A DNA stretch of 40,984 bases, from contig DASSKO010000004.1 of assembly GCA_035690425.1 (NCBI GenBank), forward strand, positions 1-40,984, read 5' to 3'. The stretch's first letter is position 1. Every line of letters begins with the position of its first letter. Below are positions 24,254 through 31,223 of the stretch, piece after piece. The translations under genes were made by a program, and so were the position numbers. The notes below the pieces were generated by a model. That model was given only the letters and a program-made list of their open reading frames with translations, had not been told where the DNA came from and did not search any database. This DNA comes from DASSKO01 sp035690425. GTDB taxonomy: Bacteria; Actinomycetota; Actinomycetes; Propionibacteriales; Nocardioidaceae.

Positions 24254-25630
24254 GGGCCGTCGTACTCGGACCTGTCGCTGTGGTGGGACAGCGTGCCCGG
24301 CGTGCGCACCCCCCGCGAGCCGCTGCCCGGCGACCGCGACGTCGACGTGGCGATCGTGGGCGGCGGCTACACCGGCCTGTGGACCGCCTACTACCTGACC
24401 GAGGCCGACCCGACCCTGCGGGTCGCGGTGGTGGAGAAGGAGGTCGCCGGGTTCGGGGCGTCGGGACGCAACGGCGGGTGGTGCTCGGCGCTGTTTCCGG
24501 CACCACTGTCGAAGGTGGCGAGGATGTACGGCCACGACGGCGCGGTCGCGCTGCAGCGCGCGATGCACGGATGCGTCGACGAGGTCGGCCGAGTGACCGC
24601 CGCCGAGGGCATCGACTGCCACTACGCCAAGGGTGGCACCGTGTCGGTCGCGCGGACGCCGGCACAGCTCGCGCGGGCCCGCTCGGCGGTGCGGGAGGCG
24701 CGGTCCTTCGGCTTCGGCGACGACGACCTGCGGCTGCTCGAGGCGGACGAGACGCGGCAGCGGTTCGGGGCGACCGAGTCCGTCGGCGCGACCTACACCC
24801 CGCACTGCGCCGCGATCCACCCGGCGCGGCTGGTCCGGGGGCTCGCCGACGTCGTGGAGCGGCGCGGAGTCGGAGTCTACGAGCAGACCGAGGCACAGGC
24901 GGTGCATGCCGGCGTGGTGCAGACCTCGCGCGGCCGGCTGCGCGCGGAGACGGTGGTGCGGGCGACCGAGGGCTACACGGCGCGGCTGCCGGGGTCGCGG
25001 CGCGCCCTGGTGCCGGTCTACTCGCTGATGCTGGCCACCGCGCCCCTGCCCGCCTCGACCTGGGGTCGGATCGGGTTGGCGCGCCGGGAGACTTTCACCG
25101 ACCACCGGCACCTGATCATCTACGGCCAGCGCACCGCCGACGACCGGATCGCGTTCGGTGGCCGCGGTGCGCCGTACCACTTCGGCTCGCGGATCCGGCC
25201 CGGGTACGACCGCGACGCTCGGGTGTTCACCGAGCTCCGCCGGGTGCTCGACGAGCTGCTGCCCGTGGTGTCCGACGTACCCGTCACCCACACCTGGGGC
25301 GGGCCGCTGGGGGTGCCACGCGACTGGTTCGCCTCGGTAGGGATCGAGCCTGACCGCCGGTTCGGGTGGGCCGGCGGGTACGTCGGAGACGGGGTCGGTG
25401 CCGCGAACCTCGCCGGCCGCACCATGGCCGACCTGGTGACGGGTCGCGACACCGACGCGGTGCGGCTGCCGTGGGTGCAGCACCGGTCGCGCAGCTGGGA
25501 GCCGGAGCCGCTGCGCTGGCTGGGGGTCAACCTGGCCCGCCGGCTGATGACCGGCGCAGACGCCGCGGAGGAGCGCACCGGCAGGTCCTCCCGTCGGGCA
25601 GCGCTGCTGGACCGGCTGCTGATGTCGTGA
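24221..25630 (+). CDS. FAD-dependent amine oxidase (DAO/PuuB-like), aminotransferase-linked
   Basis: A 469-residue FAD oxidoreductase, paralogue of the one at 11443. It has VDVAIVGGGYTGLWTAYYLTE near residue 40, VAGFGASGRNGGW, a mid-region CAAIHPARLVRGLADVVERRGV, and a C-terminal THTWGGPLGVPRDWF and RFGWAGGYVGDGVGAANLAGRTMADL completing the flavin site. Probably oxidises an amine to an aldehyde. Start choice is unsettled because GTG occurs at 24221 and again at 24236 within a tandem repeat; the first is used. Convergent with xdhC 22 bases away. Confidence 0.87.
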   Translation: MQPQDVQPQDGGPSYSDLSLWWDSVPGVRTPREPLPGDRDVDVAIVGGGYTGLWTAYYLTEADPTLRVAVVEKEVAGFGASGRNGGWCSALFPAPLSKVARMYGHDGAVALQRAMHGCVDEVGRVTAAEGIDCHYAKGGTVSVARTPAQLARARSAVREARSFGFGDDDLRLLEADETRQRFGATESVGATYTPHCAAIHPARLVRGLADVVERRGVGVYEQTEAQAVHAGVVQTSRGRLRAETVVRATEGYTARLPGSRRALVPVYSLMLATAPLPASTWGRIGLARRETFTDHRHLIIYGQRTADDRIAFGGRGAPYHFGSRIRPGYDRDARVFTELRRVLDELLPVVSDVPVTHTWGGPLGVPRDWFASVGIEPDRRFGWAGGYVGDGVGAANLAGRTMADLVTGRDTDAVRLPWVQHRSRSWEPEPLRWLGVNLARRLMTGADAAEERTGRSSRRAALLDRLLMS

Positions 25631-25652
25631 CATCCGTGTCGCGCGATGTGGC

Positions 25653-26786
25653 CTACGGCGGGGTGTCGCTCGGGTGGTGGATCGGGCCCCCGCGGACGGT
25701 GAGCCGCTCGCCGGCGCCGCCCCACCGCAGCGCCACGATCTCGGCGGCGATGCTGATCGCGGTCTCCTCCGGCGTGCGCGCACCGAGGTCGAGACCGATG
25801 GGGCTCGACATCCGGGCAAGCTCGGCCTCGGTGACACCTGCCTCGCGCAGTCGCCTGCACCGGTCGTCGTGGGTGCGCCGGGACCCCATCGCACCGATGT
25901 AGGCCACCTCGGGGAGCCGCAGCGCCACCTCGAGCAGCGGCACGTCGAACTTCGGGTCATGGGTGAGCACCGCGAGCACCGTGCGGCCGTCGATCCGGCC
26001 GGCCTCCGCCTGCGCGCGCAGGTAGCGGTGCGGCCAGTCGACGACCACCTCCTGCGCGCCCGGGAGCCGGGACTCCGTGGCGAACACCGGACGGGCGTCG
26101 CAGACGGTCACGTGGTAGCCGAGGAATGTGCCCATCCTGGCGACCGCGGCGGCGAAGTCGATCGCACCGAAGACCAGCATTCGCGGCGCCGGGGCGAACG
26201 AGGAGACGAAGACGCGCATGCCCTCGCCACGCCGCTGCCCGTCCGGGCCGTAGGTCAGGGTCTCGGTGCGGCCGGCCGCCAGCAGCCCGCGGACGTCGTC
26301 GGTGACCGCGTCGTCGGCGCGATCGGAGCCGACCGATCCGGCGCGCCCGGCCTGGCGCACGACCAGCCGCCTGCCGACTCGGGCGAGGTCAGGGTGCTCG
26401 ATCACCGTGGCGACCGCGACCGGTCTTCCCGCGTCGATGTCCTCGACGACCGCCCCCAGCTCCGGGTGCGTCGCGAGGTCGACGCGCTCGACGAAGACGT
26501 CCACGATCCCGCCGCAGGTCAGTCCGGCCGCGAGCGCGTCGTCATCGCTCACCCCGTAACGCTCCAGCACCGGCCGGCCGGTCCGCAGAACCTGCTGCCC
26601 GAGCTCGTACACCGCGCCTTCGACGCAGCCACCGGAGACGCTGCCGACGGCCGCACCGTCGTCGGTCACCAGCATCGCCGCGCCGGCGGGTCGGGGCGCG
26701 GACCGGAACGTCGCCACCACCGTGCCGACGGCGACCTGGCGACCGGCCCGCCACGCCGTCACCAGCTCGCTCAGCACCTCACGCAT
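25653..26786 (-). CDS. xdhC: XdhC/CoxI-family molybdoenzyme accessory protein
   Basis: A 377-residue protein of the XdhC family, which handles molybdenum cofactor (sulfuration and insertion) for xanthine dehydrogenase-type enzymes. The N-terminal XdhC_CoxI domain shows GAAMLVTDDGAAVGSVSGGCVEGAVYE; the C-terminal Rossmann-like domain has MLVFGAIDFAAAVARMGTFLGYHVTVCDAR, VLTHDPKFDVPLLEVAL, YIGAMGSRRTHDDRCRRLREAG and SPIGLDLGARTPEETAISIAAEI. ATG 26786 overlaps the end of the MobA-like gene by 8 bases. No molybdoenzyme subunit is in the window, so its client lies elsewhere. Confidence 0.9.
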   Translation of the reverse strand: MREVLSELVTAWRAGRQVAVGTVVATFRSAPRPAGAAMLVTDDGAAVGSVSGGCVEGAVYELGQQVLRTGRPVLERYGVSDDDALAAGLTCGGIVDVFVERVDLATHPELGAVVEDIDAGRPVAVATVIEHPDLARVGRRLVVRQAGRAGSVGSDRADDAVTDDVRGLLAAGRTETLTYGPDGQRRGEGMRVFVSSFAPAPRMLVFGAIDFAAAVARMGTFLGYHVTVCDARPVFATESRLPGAQEVVVDWPHRYLRAQAEAGRIDGRTVLAVLTHDPKFDVPLLEVALRLPEVAYIGAMGSRRTHDDRCRRLREAGVTEAELARMSSPIGLDLGARTPEETAISIAAEIVALRWGGAGERLTVRGGPIHHPSDTPP

Positions 26787-27438
26787 CGGCGCGCCGGCCC
26801 GACGTGGGGTCCAGAGTGCGGCCCAGAGTGTGGTCCAGAGTGCGGCCCAGTGTGTGCCCGGGCGGCAGCCGCTCGGGCAGGTCGACGTCTGCCCCGCTGC
26901 ACAGGTCGGCGCACTCGACGGCGGTGACCTGATGCGCACGGAGGTAGTCGCGCGCGCCGACGTCACCGCGCGCCGCGGTGATCACGCCCGGCCAGTGCGC
27001 ACGCCCGATCAGCACCGGGTGCCCGGGCACGCCGGCGTAGGTGGCTCGCGCCAGCGCAGTGCAGTCGGCGCCGGCCAGCACGCGAGAGACTGCCGCCGGG
27101 GTCAGGTCCGGCAGGTCGACCGGCACCACGACGACGCCGACGGGCTCGCGCAGCGCAGACATCGCGGTCAGACCAGCACGCAGTGACGCCCCCATGCCCG
27201 CACGCCAGTCCGGCGCGTGGACGACCTCCACTCGCTCGGCGGCGAGCTCCCGCCGCACGGCGTCGGCCGCTGCCCCGACGACCACGGTGACCGGGTCGCA
27301 GCCGGCTGCTCGCAGGGTGGCGGCGGCCCGGACCACCCACGCGGTGCCGTGCTGGTCGCGCAGCAGCGCCTTCGGCACCCCCATCCGCCGACCGGCACCG
27401 GCGGCCAGCACCAGGCCCGCGACGCGCCCCGTCTGCAT
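26779..27438 (-). CDS. MobA/MocA-like nucleotidyltransferase
   Basis: A 219-residue NTP transferase probably attaching CMP or GMP to molybdopterin. The N-terminal nucleotide-binding motif LVLAAGAGRRMGVPKALL is followed by VTVVVGAAADAVRREL, the metal-site region VVVVPVDLPDLTPAAV, and GVPGHPVLIGRAHWPGV, all as in MocA/MobA-like proteins paired with XdhC. The C-terminus ends in a repeated HTLGRTLD octapeptide, coded by a 24-base duplication, which is not part of the family fold. It starts at ATG 27438 and overlaps xdhC, so the two are likely co-translated. Confidence 0.88.
   Translation of the reverse strand: MQTGRVAGLVLAAGAGRRMGVPKALLRDQHGTAWVVRAAATLRAAGCDPVTVVVGAAADAVRRELAAERVEVVHAPDWRAGMGASLRAGLTAMSALREPVGVVVVPVDLPDLTPAAVSRVLAGADCTALARATYAGVPGHPVLIGRAHWPGVITAARGDVGARDYLRAHQVTAVECADLCSGADVDLPERLPPGHTLGRTLDHTLGRTLDPTSGRRADA
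26808..26855 (-). repeat. 24-base tandem duplication in the C-terminus of the MobA-like gene
   Basis: Two 24-base units (26808-26831 and 26832-26855) differ at one base and encode HTLGRTLD twice. The repeat sits just upstream of the xdhC start and after the conserved fold, in a tolerant tail. Confidence 0.9.
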
Positions 27439-27470
27439 GCTGCCGAGCCTAACCGCCGTACCCGGGCGGC

Positions 27471-27502
27471 CCCCACTTGGCAAGGAACCTGGCCAAGTGG
27501 GG
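27471..27502. repeat. Perfect 11-base hairpin between the dipeptidase and mobA-like genes
   Basis: CCCCACTTGGC (27471-27481) and GCCAAGTGGGG (27492-27502) with a 10-base loop, in the 132-base gap downstream of the dipeptidase and upstream of the MobA-like gene. A second smaller hairpin, GAGATC/GATCTC, follows nearby. No T run, so it may be a factor-dependent terminator, a regulatory site for the MobA-like gene, or a palindromic repeat element. Confidence 0.55.
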
Positions 27503-27570
27503 AGTTCCCCACCGAGATCTCGCGGGGGATCTCCGCACTTGCAGGGGTACCGTGCCGAATAGCGGGGAGC

Positions 27571-28650
27571 TCAGCCCGCGACGTGCTCGGCGGCGCGGAT
27601 CACCCGTAGCACGTTGCCCCGGCGCAGCTTGGCCAGGTCGGACTCGCTCCACCCGCGGTCGGCCAGGGCCGCGAACAGCCGCGGGTATCCCGAGACGTCC
27701 TCCAGCCCGGTGGGCATGAACGTCGCCCCGTCGTAGTCGCCACCGAGGCCGACGTGGTCGGCCCCGGCGACCTCGCGCACGTGCTCGACATGGGCGACGA
27801 CGTCGGCGAGGGTCGCCGCCGGCGGCGGTGAGTGCGCGGCTCGCCGGATCAGCAGCGGCTCCATCGCCGTGTAGTCGCGAGGGTCGATGCCATGCTCACG
27901 CGCTTCGTCAGCGGCGTCGTCGAACCACGCCGAGTGCGCCTCGGACACGAACTTCGACACGAACGTCACCATGCACACGCCGCCGTTGGCGGGCAGACGC
28001 TCGAGGACGTCGTCAGGCACGTTGCGGGGCACGTCACACACTGCCCGGGCCGAGGAGTGGCTGAACAGCACCGGCGCCGACGTGACCCGCAGCGCGTGCC
28101 GCATCACGTCGGCGGAGACGTGCGAAAGGTCGACCAGCATGCCGATGCGGTTCATCTCCCCCACGACCTGCTCACCGAAGTCGCTGAGCCCGCCGAGCAC
28201 GGGATCGTCGGTCGCGGAGTCGGCCCAGGACACGTTGCAGTTGTGGGTCAACGTCAGGTAGCGCACCCCCAGCGTGTGCATCATCCGCAGCACGCCGAGC
28301 GACTCGTCGATCGAGTGACCGCCCTCCATGCCCAGCAGGGAGGCGACCCTGCCGTCCCGGTGCGCCTGCTCCACATGGTCGGCCGTGGTCGCCAGCGCCA
28401 GGTGCTGCGGGTACCGGGCGACCAGCCGGTGCACGAAGTCGACCTGCTCCAGCGTCGCGGTCACCGCGGCGGCGCCGGTCAACGAGCACGGCACGAACAC
28501 CGACCAGAACTGCCCGGTCACCTCGCCTTCCGCCAGGCGCGGCAGGTCTGTGTGCAGCCGAGGCTCGCCGGCCAGCAGGTCCACGGCGTCGAGGTCGTAG
28601 TCGGCGAGCTCACGCATCGCCCACGCCAGGTCGTTGTGCCCATCGATCAT
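27571..28650 (-). CDS. Membrane dipeptidase (M19 renal dipeptidase family)
   Basis: A 359-residue zinc dipeptidase. The first metal ligands are in MIDGHNDLAW, the bridging Glu in LLGMEGGHSI, further His ligands in LVDLSHVSADVM and LFSHSSARAV, and the late Asp in HVGLGGDYDGAT. RYLTLTHNCNVSWADSATD is a family hallmark. No signal peptide or lipobox is visible, so it is probably cytoplasmic despite the family name. It may hydrolyse dipeptides, including those with D-residues. Likely its own transcription unit. Confidence 0.93.
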   Translation of the reverse strand: MIDGHNDLAWAMRELADYDLDAVDLLAGEPRLHTDLPRLAEGEVTGQFWSVFVPCSLTGAAAVTATLEQVDFVHRLVARYPQHLALATTADHVEQAHRDGRVASLLGMEGGHSIDESLGVLRMMHTLGVRYLTLTHNCNVSWADSATDDPVLGGLSDFGEQVVGEMNRIGMLVDLSHVSADVMRHALRVTSAPVLFSHSSARAVCDVPRNVPDDVLERLPANGGVCMVTFVSKFVSEAHSAWFDDAADEAREHGIDPRDYTAMEPLLIRRAAHSPPPAATLADVVAHVEHVREVAGADHVGLGGDYDGATFMPTGLEDVSGYPRLFAALADRGWSESDLAKLRRGNVLRVIRAAEHVAG

Positions 28651-28699
28651 CGCGACAACCTACGACACGCAGGCCGGCACCGCGCCTGACATCCTCCGC

Positions 28700-29128
28700 T
28701 CACACCGCCAACGGATTGCGCCAACGGATCTCGGTGAAGCGCGCGAAGTCGGTGTCGGCGGAGCACAGCTCCAGACCATGCTCGAGGGCCAGCGCTGCCA
28801 GATGAGCATCCATCACCAAGTTGCCGCGCGGCCGGTGCCGGTCGATCAGTCCACCGAGAACCTCTTCGTGTCGGTTCGTCGGCGTCGGTACCCAGGCGGG
28901 CTCGGCCGCCAACCAGGCACGCACCTGATGCCATGCCTCCCCCGGGGCCATCGGACGATCCGACGCTCGTGGGTGAGTGACGATGCGCACGAAGGCGGTC
29001 AGCGACTGCCACGGCAGTCCGACACGGACCGGCCCGTTGAGCTGCTCGGTCAGCCAGCTACTCGCAGCCTCGTGAAATGGACTCTCGACGTCGCGTGCGA
29101 ACAGCAACAGGTTCGCGTCGATGAGCAT
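28700..29128 (-). CDS. vapC: VapC-type PIN-domain toxin
   Basis: A 142-residue PIN-domain ribonuclease. Acidic residues expected in the active site: Asp4 in MLIDANLLLFA, Asp107 in LVMDAHLAALA, and Asp125 or Asp127 in CSADTDFARF. The middle segment LPWQSLTAFVRIVTHP is typical of the subgroup common in actinobacteria; the second classic acidic residue (usually Glu) is not obvious there, so activity is not certain. The ATG overlaps the antitoxin stop (TGATG), the usual coupling for vapBC. Target RNA unknown. Confidence 0.93.
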   Translation of the reverse strand: MLIDANLLLFARDVESPFHEAASSWLTEQLNGPVRVGLPWQSLTAFVRIVTHPRASDRPMAPGEAWHQVRAWLAAEPAWVPTPTNRHEEVLGGLIDRHRPRGNLVMDAHLAALALEHGLELCSADTDFARFTEIRWRNPLAV

Positions 29129-29358
29129 CAGCGCGCCGACGGTCCGTCCAGCAGTTCCAGCGCCTCACCGATGTTGGACACGTCGATGCGAAGACCAAGC
29201 GCAGACGTCTCCTGCCGGAACCGCGGCGGCTCTGACCTGCGGCTGAGCCCGCGACGAACGAGCTCGTTCACCGCGGCGCTGACGCCGAGGCCACGCTCGC
29301 GCCTGAGCTGCTCCACGCCGGCAGCCACATCAGCGTCCATGGTGATGGTCGTCCGCAC
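29128..29358 (-). CDS. vapB: VapB-type antitoxin
   Basis: A 76-residue ribbon-helix-helix antitoxin. The N-terminal strand MRTTITMDADV leads into the DNA-binding helices VEQLRRERGLGVSAAVNELVRRGL, and the C-terminal tail (FRQETSALGLRIDVSNIGEALELLDG) should wrap the toxin. Start is GTG 29358, with a leaderless-type TATCGT 6 bases upstream. Two GCATC-based palindromes upstream are candidate autoregulatory sites. Confidence 0.9.
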   Translation of the reverse strand: MRTTITMDADVAAGVEQLRRERGLGVSAAVNELVRRGLSRRSEPPRFRQETSALGLRIDVSNIGEALELLDGPSAR

Positions 29359-29364
29359 ATCTCC

Positions 29365-29370
29365 ACGATA
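29365..29370 (-). promoter_or_regulatory. Candidate -10 box of vapBC
   Basis: On the minus strand TATCGT lies 6 bases before the vapB GTG, directly next to the GCATCA palindrome, so a repressor bound there would cover the promoter. Confidence 0.45.
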
Positions 29371-29405
29371 GCATCAGTGATGCACAGTTGTGAGCATCTT
29401 GATGC
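29371..29405. promoter_or_regulatory. Pair of GCATC palindromes, candidate VapBC operator
   Basis: GCATCA-G-TGATGC (29371-29383) and GCATC-TT-GATGC (29394-29405) are two perfect palindromes sharing a GCATC core, 10 bases apart, immediately upstream of the vapB promoter. Paired palindromes are the usual operator form for VapBC complexes. The site also lies in the divergent region shared with the M20 peptidase gene. Confidence 0.6.
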
Positions 29406-29442
29406 GGGCGGCCGGTTCGGCCCTCTGCGGCAGACTCTGCAC

Positions 29443-30744
29443 ATGCACCGCGGAGCCACCGACCCCGAGGCCAGCGTGCTCGCCGCGATCGACGAGCACC
29501 AGATCGTCGCCGACCTGCAGGCGCTGGTGCGCATCCCCAGCGTCGACGGCACCGAGGCCGAGCACGAGGTGCAGCGCTGGTGCGCCGACCGTCTGAGCGG
29601 GCTCGGGCTGTCGGTCGACCACTGGCGGATCGACCTGGCCGATCTGCGCGCCGATCCCGGCTTCCCGGGCATGGAGGTGGAGCGCGACGAGGCCTGGGGT
29701 TGTGTGGCCACGCTGGGCACCACGCTGGGCGCCGGTGACGCGTCGCCGGCGCTCGTCCTCTGCGGACACGTCGACGTCGTGCCGCCCGGCGATCTGGACC
29801 TGTGGCCGGGCAACGACCCGTTCGGTGCGCACCTGACCGACGGCGTCATGCACGCTCGCGGGGCCTGTGACATGAAGGGCGGCGTGGCCGCGGCGCTCGG
29901 TGCGGTCGCTGCGATCCGCCGGGCCGGCATCACTCTGCGCCGCCCGCTCGCCGTACACACGGTGATCGGCGAGGAGGACGGCGGCATCGGTGCGTTCGCC
30001 ACGCTGCGGCGCGGGCACAGCGGCGAGGCGTGCGTGATCGCCGAGCCCACCGCCGGCGAGATCATCCCCGCCAACGCCGGGTCGTTGACCTTCCGGCTCG
30101 ACGTCGCCGGGCTGGGGACCCATGGCTCCACCCGCACGCGCGGCGTCAGTGCGATCGAGAAGTTCGAGATCGTCCACCAGGCGCTGCGTGACCTGGAGAC
30201 CAAACGCAACACCGGGCGCGACCCACTCTTCGCCCATCTCGACATCGCCTGCCCGCTGTCGGTCGGCTCCGTGCGCGCCGGCGACTGGGCCAGCTCCGTC
30301 CCCGACCGGCTGGTCGCGGAGGGCAGGTACGGCGTGCGTCTCGACGAGTCGGTGGCCGACGCGAAGACCGAGTTCGAGGCGGCGGTCATGCAGGCGTGCG
30401 CCACCGACCCGTGGTTGCGCGAGCACCCGGTCACTGTCACCTGGCCCGGCGGAGTCTTCGCGTCCGGCCGGCTGCCCGAAGGCGACCCGCTGCTCGGCCG
30501 GATGCAGGACGCGGTGGTCGACGCGGGCGCCGCCGGCAGGCCGCGGGCGCGGGGTGGGCCGTACGGATCGGATCTGCGCCAGTACGCCGCGGCGGGCGTG
30601 CCGACGGTGCAGTACGGGCCCGGCGACATCCGATACGCGCACGCCCCCGACGAGCACGTCGCGATCGAGGACGTGGTGCGGTGTGCGCGGACGTACGCCC
30701 TGCTCGCCCTGCGGCTGTGCGGCGTGGCGGAGGGCTCATCGTGA
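29443..30744 (+). CDS. M20-family peptidase (ArgE/DapE type)
   Basis: A 433-residue zinc deacylase/peptidase. Metal motifs: LVLCGHVDVVPPGD, ARGACDMKGGVAAALG, VIGEEDGGIGAFA (catalytic Glu pair), CVIAEPTAGEI, and the C-terminal YAHAPDEHVAIED with the last His. The dimerisation lid contains GTHGSTRTRGVSAIEK. The layout fits acetylornithine deacetylase/succinyl-diaminopimelate desuccinylase-like enzymes of unknown substrate. ATG 29443 is chosen; 29377 is an in-frame alternative that overlaps the vapBC operator. The stop overlaps the ArfB GTG in GTGA. Confidence 0.9.
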   Translation: MHRGATDPEASVLAAIDEHQIVADLQALVRIPSVDGTEAEHEVQRWCADRLSGLGLSVDHWRIDLADLRADPGFPGMEVERDEAWGCVATLGTTLGAGDASPALVLCGHVDVVPPGDLDLWPGNDPFGAHLTDGVMHARGACDMKGGVAAALGAVAAIRRAGITLRRPLAVHTVIGEEDGGIGAFATLRRGHSGEACVIAEPTAGEIIPANAGSLTFRLDVAGLGTHGSTRTRGVSAIEKFEIVHQALRDLETKRNTGRDPLFAHLDIACPLSVGSVRAGDWASSVPDRLVAEGRYGVRLDESVADAKTEFEAAVMQACATDPWLREHPVTVTWPGGVFASGRLPEGDPLLGRMQDAVVDAGAAGRPRARGGPYGSDLRQYAAAGVPTVQYGPGDIRYAHAPDEHVAIEDVVRCARTYALLALRLCGVAEGSS

Positions 30745-31169
30745 CCGGCCAGCTCCGGGTGCGCTCGGTGGTGATCCCCGACGCCGAGCTCGGGTGGCGG
30801 TTCAGCCGGTCGAGCGGCCCCGGCGGTCAGTCGGTCAACACCGCCGACTCGCGGGTGGAGCTGGTCTTCGACGTCGCCGGGTCGCCGTCACTCCCCGAGC
30901 ACCTCAGGCAGCGGGTGCTGTCCCGGCTTGCGCACCGGCTGGTAGACGGCACTCTGGTGATCGCCGCCTCCCAGCACCGGTCGCAGTTCCGCAACCGCGC
31001 CGACGCACGCGCCCGGCTGGCCGACGTACTCGATGCTGCGCTGGCGCCGCCACCGCCCAGACGCCGTCCGACCACACCGACCCGCGGGTCCAAGGAGCGC
31101 CGGCTGGCCGGCAAGAAGCGCCGTGGCCAGACCAAGGCGCTGCGCCGACGCCCACCCCCCGCCCCATGA
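30741..31169 (+). CDS. arfB: Ribosome rescue factor ArfB (alternative release factor)
   Basis: A 142-residue class I release factor-like peptidyl-tRNA hydrolase that frees stalled ribosomes. The catalytic GGQ is in FSRSSGPGGQSVNTADSRVEL near residue 30, and the basic C-terminal tail (GSKERRLAGKKRRGQTK) is the part that in ArfB enters the empty mRNA channel. Length is normal. The GTG start overlaps the M20 peptidase stop (GTGA), so translation is coupled. Followed by a strong hairpin. Confidence 0.93.
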   Translation: MTGQLRVRSVVIPDAELGWRFSRSSGPGGQSVNTADSRVELVFDVAGSPSLPEHLRQRVLSRLAHRLVDGTLVIAASQHRSQFRNRADARARLADVLDAALAPPPPRRRPTTPTRGSKERRLAGKKRRGQTKALRRRPPPAP

Positions 31170-31217
31170 TTCGTCTGCGGTCGGCCGGAGACTGCGCGGT
31201 GGCCGACCGCAGACGAA
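31170..31217. terminator. Bidirectional terminator-like hairpin
   Basis: Perfect 17-base arms TTCGTCTGCGGTCGGCC (31170-31186) and GGCCGACCGCAGACGAA (31201-31217) with a 14-base loop, filling the gap between convergent arfB and the FtsX-type permease. No T run, as is common for actinobacterial terminators. Its symmetry lets it act on both transcripts. Confidence 0.75.
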
Positions 31218-31223
31218 GCGGGG

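Noticed and set aside
23124..25960. Long minus-strand frames opposite the aminotransferase and FAD oxidase
   Set aside because: Arg/Pro/Ala-rich translations without motifs; plus-strand genes have complete catalytic motifs.
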